Source of the DNA: Neocallimastix lanati (nom. inval.)
Taxonomy: Eukaryota; Neocallimastigomycota; Neocallimastigomycetes; Neocallimastigales; Neocallimastigaceae
NCBI GenBank assembly: GCA_016946835.1
Contig: JACVTC010000084.1
Location: forward strand, 47,501-111,500
Reading direction: 5' to 3'
Length of the DNA: 64,000 nucleotides
This document shows positions 54,289 through 63,485 of this stretch, piece after piece (position 1 is the stretch's first letter; every line of letters starts with the position of its first letter). The translations under genes and the position numbers were made by a program. The notes beneath the pieces are model-generated. The model saw only the letters and a program-made list of their open reading frames with translations, ran no database searches and had not been told where the DNA came from.

Positions 54289-54557
54289 TAAAAGTGTAAA
54301 CTAGTTTTTAGTATTTAAATTTATATATAAACTTTATTTATTATTTTATTATTTATTAAATTTATCAATTGATGCAGATATAAAATTTTGGAAAATTAGT
54401 TTCATTTTATACTACATGTGGCTTAATAATAATACAATGAAAATATTTTACATGTATAAAATAATTTATTACAAATAACGAAAATATTATTAACAATGAA
54501 TTTCAAAATAAAATTTAATTTAATATATTTCAAAATAGATTTTGTTATATTTTAACA
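54289..54557 (-). repeat. CopE 5' LTR
   Basis: Same length as 49427-49695, with about three to four substitutions. Followed by the ATTTA duplication. Confidence 0.95.
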
Positions 54558-54562
54558 ATTTA

Positions 54563-54924
54563 TATTAATAGTTAAAAAAGTTAAAATAAAATTGTTAAAA
54601 TAGTTTTTTTTATTAAAGAATTTAATTAAGATAAACATAATGTAATAAATATAAAATTATAAAAAGAATCAATTTTTTTCTTTTTAATAATTGGAACAAT
54701 AATTTTAATTTTAAATTTAAATAAAGAATATTTTAAAAAATAATTTTTTTATTGTTTCCAGATTTATTTTTATCTTTGCATTTTAATATTTATTTTTTTT
54801 TGTTTTGAATATATTAGTGATAGTGCATTAAAATTTTATTTTTAATAATAGTGATATTTGTAATTCATGTAAAAATTATAATTCATATAATAAAATTTTT
54901 TCATGTAATAATATAAAAAGTTTA
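54563..54924. repeat. AT-rich gap with a foldback-related half element
   Basis: 54700-54830 (TAAATAAAGAATATTTTAAA onward to TTTTGAATATATTAGTG) resembles the right half of the palindrome at 40252-40459. No gene. Confidence 0.5.
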
Positions 54925-54939
54925 AATAAAAATAAAAAA

Positions 54940-56152
54940 TTGGTCGCCGAACCAACAAACTATTTTAGTAAGTGTTTTGATAATTTTAATTATTCTTACC
55001 ATAAATTGAAATCGAGTGAAATTGATTCTTTAGTTGATAGTTTTAATTGTTATATTGATGTTGATATTAAAAGATGTAATTGTATTAAGAAAATACGAAA
55101 GGACAATTTAAAATTAAATCAAATAATAATAAATCTATTGTAATTCTTTCCCATTGTTTAGATTTTGCCGCAGTCTTCAATGAAAGAAATTGTGATGTGT
55201 TGCCACCACATTGGGAGTATGATTGTGAAATTAAATTAAAGGATAATTCTAATTTATTTTATGGTCCTATTTATCCTTTAATAGAAACAGAAAGGGACGA
55301 ATTAAAAATGTATCTTAAAGAAAATTTAGAAAAAGGTTTCATTAGGAAATCTACGTCCCCAGCTGGTGCTCCTATTTTATTTGTTAGAAAAAAGGATGGC
55401 ACCTTAAGATTATGTATTGATTATATGAACCTGAATGATATGACAATTAGAAATTCATATCCCCTCCCTTTAATCGGTGATTTATTAGATAGAGTTAAGG
55501 GTGCTAAGTATTTTACTAAGATTTAAAGTCGGCTTATAACTTAGAATTAAAGAAGGTGACGAGTACAAAACTGCCTTTCGAACTCGTTATGGGCATTTTG
55601 AATACCTTGTCATGCCTTTCGGGCTAAAGAATGCCCCTGCAACATTTCAACATTTTATTAATGATGTTCTCAGCGATTATTTGGATGATTTTGTTATTTC
55701 CTATATTGATGATATTCTTATATATTCCAATAGTCTTGAAGAATACCACAAACATGTACGAAAAGTTTTAAGAAAACTACTTGATAATAAGTTATATGTT
55801 GAGTTAGAAAAATGTGAATTTGATGTTACAAAAACCACATTTCTTGGTTTTGTTTTATCACAAGATGGACTCGAAATGGATAAAGAAAAAGTAAAAGTTA
55901 TTCTTGATTGGCCAATCCCTACTACAGTAAAAGAAGTTCAATCTTTTATAGGTTTAAGTAATTATTACAGAATTTTCATTAAAGATTTCGCTAAAATCGC
56001 TAATCGTCTACATAAGCATACAAGAAAATATGTTCCTTTTAATTGGGGTCCTGATCAACAGAAAGCTTTTGATAAATTTAAAGAACTTTTTACTTCTGCA
56101 CCTATCCTCAGACATCCTGATAGTAATAAGCCTTTTATTGTAAAAAAATGAT
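54940..56152 (+). pseudogene. GypG reverse transcriptase
   Basis: 54940-55143 is a short polar frame upstream of RT (possible protease-RT spacer). RT reads [20 protein letters not shown] and [20 protein letters not shown] in 55197-55526, which ends at YFTKI. A one-base loss before the expected DLKSAYNL shifts the frame. 55612-56151 resumes MPFGLKNAPATFQHF, the catalytic ISYIDDILIYSNS (about 55700-55735), CEFDVTKTTFLGFVLSQDG and FIGLSNYYRIFIKDF, ending at PFIVKK. It closely resembles the Ty3-type RT of GypH. Confidence 0.9.
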
Positions 56153-56605
56153 GCTAGCAATTTTGCGGTTGGTGCTATTCTTTTTCAAGAATTTGACGGA
56201 CAACTTCATCCCATTGCCTTTATCTCTACAAGCTTAACTAAGTCTCAACGTAACTATCAGATTTATGATAAAGAATTACTTGCCATAAAAGTTGCTCTCG
56301 AAGAATGGCATCATTATTTGGAAGGCGCTCTTCATCAATTCATTATCTATACTGATCATAAGAACCTTACTTTCCCTCGGAAACCTGAAATGCTTTCTCA
56401 ACGTCAAATTAGATGGTATGAATTCTTATCAAGATTTGATTTTAAACTTGTTTATCGTGCTAGTAAAAAATCTGGTAAACTTGATCTACTTTCAAGAGGT
56501 AGTGATCATTTATTTGCTAATAACTCTAGCTCCATTTCTTGTTGTGTTATTAACTGTATTAATAATAAAAGAGATAATTTGATAAACTCCATATTAGCTT
56601 CCTAA
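56153..56605 (+). pseudogene. GypG RNase H
   Basis: After a frameshift at PFIVKK/DASN (56150) one frame reads DASNFAVGAILFQEFDGQLH, IAFISTSLTKSQRNYQIYDK, ELLAIKVALEEWHHYLEG, IIYTDHKNLTFPRKP and DLLSRG. These are all gypsy RNase H blocks, including the D, E and D acidic residues. The frame is open to the stop at 56603. Confidence 0.9.
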
Positions 56606-57480
56606 AAGGATGATGATCTTTTTATTCGTATTTCTAAATTCATTAGTGATGATAAAATTGATAATGCCCCAATTAAAAATATTGATAAAGTTTCTTTTGA
56701 TAAAGGTTTTCTTTTAATTGATAATCTAATTTATGTTCCAAAATGTCTCCGTACTAGAGTTCTTGAATTGCATCACGATTCTGTTTCAGCTGGTCATTTT
56801 GGTATCAATAAAATTGTTGAACTTATTTCTCGCAATTTCTGGTGGCCTAAATTACATAATGATGTTAAAAAATTCATTAAGTCTTGTGAAACTTTTTGTA
56901 AATCCAAAATTTCAAGACATAAGCCTTATGGATTGTTATCTCCACTTTCTACTCCTAATAGAACTTGGTCTGACATCTCTATGGATTTTATTGTTGAATT
57001 ACCAAAATCCGAAGATATGACCACTATTATGGTTGTGGTTGATCGTTTAACTAAAATGGCTCATTTCATTCCTTTTAGATGTTTACCTACTGCTGCTATT
57101 GCTGCCGATTCTTTTATTAATAATATTTTTAAGCTTCATGGTTTTCCGTATTCGATCATTTCTGACCGTGGTACTCAATTCACTTCTGATTTCTGGAATC
57201 GGTTATGTTTACTTCTTGATATCAATCACTCATTTTCCATTGTTAACCATCCCCAAACGGAGAGGGTGAACGCGATAATGGAACAATATCTACGTTGCTT
57301 CATTAATGATAGACAAAATAACTGAGTTGATATTTTACCTTTTGCTGAATTCTCTTACAATAATACTTTGCAACAGTCTATAAATCAATCACCATTATTT
57401 GCTAATTACGGTTTTAATCTAAAATCTAATCCAGAAATTCCTTCAAGTAATAAATCTCGCAGAAGCTCGACTTAAAGGGC
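56606..57480 (+). pseudogene. GypG integrase
   Basis: VPKCLRTRVLELHHDSVSAGHFG...CETFCKSKISRH is the zinc-binding domain. The core has SMDFIVELPKS (first Asp), VVVDRLTKMAHF, IISDRGTQFTSDFW (second Asp) and HPQTERVNAIMEQYLR (Glu). Relatives have extra residues (D-G-Q-T) between HPQT and ERVN, so a small in-frame deletion sits next to the catalytic Glu. A TGA at about 57323 interrupts the frame (QNN-VDILPFAEFSYNN). The C-terminal region ends early at PEIPSSNKS, close to the polypurine tract. Confidence 0.9.
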
Positions 57481-57485
57481 GAGAT
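57472..57485 (+). promoter_or_regulatory. GypG polypurine tract
   Basis: TTAAAGGGCGAGAT directly precedes TGTAAAGATATC, the LTR start. Confidence 0.7.
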
Positions 57486-57757
57486 TGTAAAGATATCTTT
57501 ATATCTTTAATAAATTTATGTAATACATTATTACATTAATTTATGTATGAAATTTTTGTCACGATATCTTGAATAAAATTATGTAATTTACATTAATTTA
57601 TGAATTAAAACATATTTCAATAAATTAATGTAAACGAAAAATAATACATTAAATTTATGTACATGAATTAAATTCTTTAAATAATTACTTCTCCATAAAT
57701 TAATAATTGAAATTTAAAATTATAAATTAAAACTTGAATTATTTAAATTTATATTTA
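57486..57757 (+). repeat. GypG 3' LTR
   Basis: Almost identical to the solo copy at 25705-25974. The shared part ends at AAATTTATATTT without a clear CA, so the true LTR end may be lost in both. Confidence 0.7.
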
Positions 57758-57842
57758 TTAAATATGAAATTAAATAATTTAGTCACAAAAAATTCGCCAA
57801 ATCTGTTATTGTTAAATTTTTTATTTATTTAAATAGTATAGT

Positions 57843-58038
57843 TGTTAGAATATGTGAAATGTATGAAAAATAAACTTCAAATGTATTGAAACATATTGTA
57901 ATATAAATAATGTATAAGCCACAATGTATTAATATAAAAGCATTTAATTTAGAATAATTAAGTGCTAGTAACTCTTTATCATAAAATATATTAATAAAAT
58001 TGACATAATTATAAACCATAAATTCATAACTCTCAACA
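57843..58038 (+). repeat. LARD-C 5' LTR
   Basis: TG...CA ends (TGTTAGAATATGTG ... AACTCTCAACA). Confidence 0.95.
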
Positions 58039-58053
58039 GATTAAGAGTCTCAT
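58039..58053 (+). promoter_or_regulatory. LARD-C primer binding site: tRNA-Lys(CUU) half
   Basis: GATTAAGAGTCTCAT begins at the first base after the LTR; its complement ATGAGACTCTTAATC is the anticodon arm and loop of tRNA-Lys(CUU). Confidence 0.85.
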
Positions 58054-59795
58054 CTGACTCTTAAAAAGATTCATAGTAAAAGAATCTTTTGCCGGAAACA
58101 ATATTATGTCAAAAAAAAAAAAATATATATAAAATAAAATAAAATAATTGAATTTTAAATTATGATAAAGGTTGCTCATTATGTCAATTTTTAAGATGAC
58201 TAATAAAACTGATAACTGATCAAAATGATCAAGAAAGAAAATTGAAGAAACGCGTAAAATATAAAACTGTTGATAAAAGAAGTTATTTCAGGATAAGTAA
58301 AACTCGAAAAAAAAATATAAAAATATTTATTTAAAAAGAAAAAACACGTATAAACGTATATAAAAGAAAATTATATATCTTCATACTAGAGACTCTTAAT
58401 TGAAATTATAATTTGATATTTTAACAAATAAGCTTTTGGCTATTAGTAATATAATATCTATACATGAAGGAATCTACTATGTGATGGACTATTTCCGCCC
58501 CATGAATATAAAAAACATATTATTTAAAGTATAGTTATTTTAACGCGTATTTATAAATATCAAACGCGTATATATAAATATAAACTACAATAAAAGGAGT
58601 CTATATGTCAGAGACCTCATATAAAATAATTAATATTTAATATCCCAAATATTCAAGGGAAATATAATAGAATGGTAATTCCTATGGTACATTCTAACAA
58701 TAATAATATTATTAAACCTAGCGTGAAATAGGTTTAAATAAAAAAAATTATTTAATATAATCATAATACAAACCTTCGTGATGAAAGATATAATAAAATA
58801 ATAAATATAACCATGAGTTATATAAAAATGGATGATGTTTATCCATCTATTAACTATACTTATTTATTACAGAGTATTTAAAATTATTAAAATTTTATAA
58901 TTAATATTTTAATGATGAGAAAATTCAAATATATAAAATCCTTTTAGAAATTTGGATTTTAGGGGGAAAGTAGGCAAAATAAAATACAAATTATAAAAAT
59001 ATAAAAGAAAATAAAAATATTAAAGAAAAGTCACTTAACTGATTCTTTGAGCTAATTATTTGAAAATAATATTTATCTTGAAATGAATAAAATAGCCTAA
59101 TAGCGAAAATTAACAAAATTAACCTTTAAGAAAGAATTAACTGAAATAGTGAATATTAATCAATTATGAAACAATTTATATTATTACTAATAAGTTTAAA
59201 TGACTAGAATAATATAATTAATTATAAATACAATCAATTTTAGTACCCCAAGATTATGTTTTATCAAGTGCACCAATATATAATTAACAATTTATTTTAA
59301 TAGTTATCGCTAAAACTACAAAGCGAAAATATAAAAAAGTTAGCGCTAATCTATAAAGCGGATTATAATTATTAGTGATATAAAACCCAATATATAAGAG
59401 GTATTCACACAAATTGAGATGGTATAATATCACCCTTCAAGTGAAAGGTTTCCATCATATATAAATGATATATTTAAACCATATAATTATTTTATAGTAA
59501 AGATGACATAGATTCATCTAATATTTATTAAAGGTGTAAAAATATTAAATACTTTAATTTTAGGGGGAAATTATTAGATTATATATATATTTAAGAAATT
59601 ATTTTAGCAATATTTAAATTAAATTAAATAATTAATATAACATAAAAAATATTTTATTCATGTAAAATTAAAGGTTAATTTAGGATAGAAATATATATAA
59701 CAGTTTAATAATATCAAGTTAATAGAGTAAAATAGGATATTTTTATATACACATATTCACCAGTAAACCAATTTATTCATTATAGAATAACTAGG
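58054..59795 (+). other. LARD-C internal non-coding region
   Basis: No gene is seen. Notable elements are a copy of the primer sequence in sense orientation at 58389-58400 and polypurine-tract-like strings TTTTAGGGGGAAAG (58957-58970) and TTTTAGGGGGAAAT (about 59558-59571). Short less-AT-rich islands occur near 58490 and 59390-59450 (GTATTCACACAAATTGAG). It probably carries packaging and reverse-transcription signals only. Confidence 0.7.
58389..58400 (+). promoter_or_regulatory. Sense copy of the primer sequence, complementary to the PBS
   Basis: GAGACTCTTAAT is exactly complementary to 58040-58051 in the primer site, about 340 nt upstream. In the RNA it could pair with the primer site. It may also be a remnant of an inserted element or chance. 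Confidence 0.4.
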
Positions 59796-59807
59796 TTTAA
59801 GGGGGAA
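59796..59807 (+). promoter_or_regulatory. LARD-C polypurine tract
   Basis: TTTAAGGGGGAA immediately before the 3' LTR. Confidence 0.85.
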
Positions 59808-60003
59808 TGTTAGAATATGTGAAATGTATGAAAAATAAACTTCAAATGTATTGAAACATATTGTAATATAAATAATGTATAAGCCACAATGTATTAATAT
59901 AAAAGCATTTAATTTAGAATAATTAAGTGCTAGTAACTCTTTATCATAAAATATATTAATAAAATTGACATAATTATAAACCATAAATTCATAACTCTTA
60001 ACA
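59808..60003 (+). repeat. LARD-C 3' LTR
   Basis: 195 of 196 bases identical to the 5' LTR by direct reading. Confidence 0.95.
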
Positions 60004-60008
60004 ATAGT

Positions 60009-60344
60009 TTAATATTATTAATAGTTTTTAGTCTAATTTTAAATTAGTTAAAATATTTAAATAGTTATAATAAAAAATAGTTTTAGATTAAATATTTTAT
60101 TATTTTATAAAATTAATTATTATTAATATTTAAATTTAATATATGTAAATTAAATTAATTTAATATATTAGAATATAAATAAGAAAAAATATAAATATTG
60201 TAAATTTTCTTTAATTGAAAGAACGTAATTGTTATTAACGATTTTATAGTTCATAACATAATAAGAACTATTTAATAAAAGATTTTTCATAAAACGATTA
60301 TTTTTAATGAAAGAATTTATTTTATAATTGAGTGTTTTGTATTA
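60009..60344. repeat. LTR-like repeat next to a copia relic
   Basis: Similar to 29718-30005 (see there). Non-coding. It borders a copia RT fragment, as the other copy does. Confidence 0.45.
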
Positions 60345-60600
60345 TTAAAATCAGTTTTGATATAAAACTCTTTATAGGAACCATAAGAAGTTTTTTATAT
60401 TTAGTAATATGCACAAAATCTTTCATTATTTTCGTTGTTAGTAAAGATACCAGATAATCAAAAGAATCATCTATGGAAGATTGGAAGAATGTTAGAAGAA
60501 TAATCAGATACCTAAAAGGAATCATGAGTTTTGGTTAAAAATTTTCAAGAAAGAAATCCATAGAAGCATTCGTAGAAGTAGATTATGCCGGAGACTGTAA
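60345..60600 (+). pseudogene. Copia RT-RNase H scrap (CopB family)
   Basis: LYRGTI-like start, LLYLVICTKSF, VVSKDTR, SSMEDWKNVRRIIRYLKG, IEAFVEVDYAGD, in shifting frames. It corresponds to CopB 18455-18680 with several substitutions. It stops exactly at AGD (60596), after which unrelated sequence follows. The neighbouring minus-strand frame (60322-60525) is its shadow. Confidence 0.8.
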
Positions 60601-61133
60601 TGCTGTGCTTAACAATAAGAAACAAATATTTAAATTAATAACTTAATAAAATAAAACTTATTATTAAACACAAATCTTGAATCAAAAAGGTTGATGTCAA
60701 ATAATACGGAGGTGTGCATTTAGCAAAATGTGGCTCAAAAATTTTTTAAAAAATAAACATATAAATAAATAAAAAATAAATAAAAAAATATTAAATAAAA
60801 AAAATAATAAATATGTTAAAATGTTTTATTTTTAGTTTTATTTTATTATTAAAATTTTAATAAAATAAAAAAATATATAATATTGATTTTGATATTAATA
60901 ATTAAAAAACTATATATTATTGATATTGATATTAACATAAAAAATAAAAAACAATATTGATATTGAAATTAATAAAAAAATAACTATTATCAAATGGAAC
61001 AGTATTAATTATTATTTAATTTATAAAAAAAAAACTGAAAAATAATATCTTTTAAAATTATAATCTTAATTAAAAAATGTTAGAAAAATACTAATTTATA
61101 AAAAATTAGTATCTGATATTATTTAAATGAATT
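60601..61133. other. AT-rich stretch with a possible MITE-like end
   Basis: No gene. At 60708-60735 GGAGGTGTGCATTTAGCAAA resembles one arm of the MITE at 61143 and may be a decayed relative. Elsewhere A/T runs and palindromic ATATTGATATTGATATTAA-type repeats (60885-60985). Confidence 0.35.
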
Positions 61134-61391
61134 AAACAATGGGGGTGTGTGGCATTTCGCCAAGTTGCATTTCGCCAACTTTCATTTCTCCATTTTGAAA
61201 ATTATTAAATAAATAAATAAATCAATAAATAAAATTAAATATTATTAATATCGAATAAAAACAATTAAAAAAAATATTTTTAATTAATATTTATTTATTT
61301 ATTTATTCATTTATTTATATCAATACTTTACTTGTCGAAATGCAATCTGGCGAAATGCAATTTTGGGAAATGCAACTCTCCCAAACAATGG
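61134..61391. mobile_element. 240-bp MITE with 9-bp target duplication
   Basis: The element spans 61143-61382. It is flanked by a perfect AAACAATGG duplication (61134-61142 and 61383-61391). Terminal inverted repeats begin GGGTGTGTGGCATTTCGCCA and, reverse complemented, GGGAGAGTTGCATTTCCCAA; each arm contains about three copies of a TTGCATTTCGCCA-like motif. The centre is an AT-rich palindrome. A 9-bp duplication is characteristic of Mutator-like (MULE) transposons. Confidence 0.85.
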
Positions 61392-61399
61392 TACCATAA

Positions 61400-62803
61400 T
61401 TCAACTATATCATCATTATCTCATCCAATTCAGATTAATTTTTCTTCCTTATTTTTATAACATTCAATTAAAGCCTTGATTTCATCAGTTCTATTAATAT
61501 TTTATATCTATATATATATTTTATTTTTTTTAAAAATCTTCTAATTCTCCTTTCGTAATAATTATACGATAAGACTTCTTTCTTTAATGCTATTATTAAT
61601 TTATAAAAAGTAGGTTATTTTGAGAGAAGATTATTTAAATAATTATTAAAAGATTCTGATGCTATATTTGTAATGTATTCTAAATTGTTATAATTCCATT
61701 TATTTTCATAATACTTATTTATAAATTTGATATTAAAAAATTTCTAAAAATTCTAAAAAATGAATATAATAATATTAAAAAAATGAATATAATAATATTC
61801 ATTTTTTTGTATGTATTTTTTATTTTTGAGTAAATGAGTGGTATATAGACAGTGTTAATAAATTGAAAATTCGAAATAGCTCTATAATAAGTATATAAAT
61901 TATTATTATTTTTAAAATCATTAGAACATAATCTGTTTTTTGAATTTCTAATGATCTTTTAAAGTGCCAAACAAAATATTTGATATTTATATATGGAAAA
62001 ATTTTTTTTTGCATTGGATTTGCCTTTTTCAAAGTCACAATGAAAATTAATTGGAGAAATAACTATATTGTTATTAAATTTATGCATTCTTTTTTATTTT
62101 TATAAATAATGTTTTATAAGAGGATTATTTTTTATCTTTCAATATTGAAATGGAAGTATTGTAAAAACTATTTATTTTTTCAACATATATTCTAGTAATG
62201 AACACTTAGTAACTAAATTTTGGCGCAATATAAAATGTACCATCTGCAAATATATCTTCATTATATTGTGTGAACAGCTTTGCTTGGAATGGGGATTGAA
62301 AAATTATTAAATTAGGATTTTTGAATATCATAAAATTATCATTCTGTTTTATAATATTCTGATTCCTTCGGAATTTCTTCAAAAGTTGTTATGTCAGAAG
62401 GTAATTGCTTATTTTGACTTCTTATTATTTTGGTTCTAATGGGTTAAATACAATATATATTAGTCCCATGTCCTAAGGAATTTCATTAAATATACTCTTT
62501 GGTCTAATATCCAAAGAAAAAGGATTATTTTTAATGTTTCTTTGATTTTATGCTTTACAATTGATTTAGATGTTTCGTATTCTTTTTTAAGATGACTATG
62601 TAGACTTTCATATTCTATAATCTCATTTTATCATTTAAAATAATAAAAGGATTTACATTTATTTGAAGTTCTATATTCCGTGCATCTATATACCTTTGAA
62701 TTATCTTTTCAATTGAAAAATTAAATTTATATTTTCTATTAGTAATAATTTGCTTTTCTCCTTGATTTATTTCACTTATTTCAATTCTAATATTTTCCTT
62801 CAT
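61400..62803 (-). pseudogene. Mutator-like (MULE) transposase
   Basis: The N-terminus is probably ATG 62803 (MKENIRIEISEINQG, open to 62615), continuing through LHSHLKKEYETSK. The DDE-domain entry is FADGTFYIAPKFSYQVFI (about 62205-62260) with the first catalytic Asp in DGTF. Then CDFEKGKSNA (second Asp, about 62015-62040), FPYINIKYFVWHFKRSL (the C/F-x-x-H block, about 61945-62000) and IASESFNNYLNNL (about 61640-61680). These are MULE transposase motifs in the right order, in the several frames of a decayed gene of about 460 codons. The neighbouring MITE has MULE features. Confidence 0.75.
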
Positions 62804-63279
62804 TTCCAGTAAAATTTTTTAATAATCAATAAATTTATTAAAGATTTTAATAGTATCTATAAAATAATTTTATTTTTAATATTTAAAAAATAAAATTATA
62901 ATCATTTTTAGTTATTTAGTAATTTATTACTTATATTAAATTATTTATTATTCAGAATAAATAATATTTTAATATAACAGTAATATGATGTATATATGAA
63001 AATATTTTTTTTACTGCTTAATATTTGAAATATTTATATTTATTTTTAATAAAAAATTATTCAATTTTTTTAATTGGAAAAATAAAATATTTATTTATTT
63101 ATTTATTAATTTTTATTATTTATTGACTTTGACAACACTGAAAACAGAGACCGTTTACTAATATTTAAAAACAAACAAATTTCCATAATATATTCCAAAA
63201 ACGATCATTTATTTACCTTAAATACTAATAATATTAATAAATCTAAATTAATTAATCAATTAAATGTTTAGATTATAAT
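62804..63279. other. AT-rich stretch, nothing recognised
   Basis: No coding similarity. I searched by eye for a right terminal inverted repeat of the MULE and found none. Confidence 0.5.
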
Positions 63280-63485
63280 AATGGCATGCAAGACTTTTAC
63301 ACTTTAACAACAATAAAAATATTTAAAATTATGACTTAGAACGTACCAATTTATATAATAAATAGGATTGTTTACAATGTCATATCAGTAAAATGAAGAA
63401 AAAACCATTTTACACTTCGATTAATAAATCAACGCATCTTCTTCAATTTATACATTCTAATGTTGTTGGTAAACTTATTATATGA
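63280..63485 (+). pseudogene. Copia integrase zinc-binding fragment (CopE family)
   Basis: WHARLLHFNNNKNI (63281 onward, for WHRRLGHF), then DCLQCHISKMKKKPFY and LLQFIHSNVVGK (for IHSDLIGP; catalytic Asp replaced by Asn). It ends near 63485, where opposite-strand copia sequence begins. Confidence 0.7.

Larger units (their letters stand above)
49422..54562 (-). mobile_element. CopE: nearly intact Ty1/copia element
   Basis: LTRs 49427-49695 and 54289-54557 are both 269 bp and differ at only a few positions. The flanking direct duplication is ATTTA (49422-49426 and 54558-54562). The minus strand holds gag (53309-54265), protease-integrase (51880-53325), linker-RT (50253-51935) and RNase H (49710 to about 50240). 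The three large frames overlap and each is +1 relative to the previous. The only clear inactivating change I see is a TGA in place of a Trp codon at about 50250. This is the youngest autonomous-type element here. Confidence 0.95.
54925..57757 (+). mobile_element. GypG: gypsy pol fragment with 3' LTR
   Basis: Plus-strand pol in gypsy order, a polypurine tract at 57472-57485 and an LTR from 57486. Gag, protease and 5' LTR are absent; the left edge near 54925 meets AT-rich debris. RT, RNase H and integrase are each recognisable in long frames with few breaks. Its solo LTR also occurs at 25705. Confidence 0.85.
57838..60008 (+). mobile_element. LARD-C: young non-coding LTR retroelement
   Basis: LTRs 57843-58038 and 59808-60003 are 196 bp each and differ at one position (CTCAACA/CTTAACA). 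The target duplication ATAGT is perfect (57838-57842 and 60004-60008). The primer site at 58039 and polypurine tract at 59796 are intact. The 1.77-kb internal region has no ORF of useful length on either strand and no copia domain relic. This is the structure of a non-autonomous LARD/TRIM-type element. Because it shares the tRNA-Lys(CUU) primer site with the copia elements here, one of them is the probable helper. Confidence 0.9.

Noticed and set aside
49422-57757. Retroviral envelope gene
   Set aside because: I looked for a membrane-glycoprotein frame downstream of pol in the gypsy and copia elements and found none.
57825-59984. Two nearly identical 64-75 residue minus-strand frames
   Set aside because: They are the antisense of the two LARD-C LTRs; their identity reflects the LTR pair, not a gene family.
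61820-62260. LINE reverse transcriptase
   Set aside because: First suspected from the AT-rich minus-strand frame; DGTF, CDFE and WHF motifs in order fit a MULE transposase instead.
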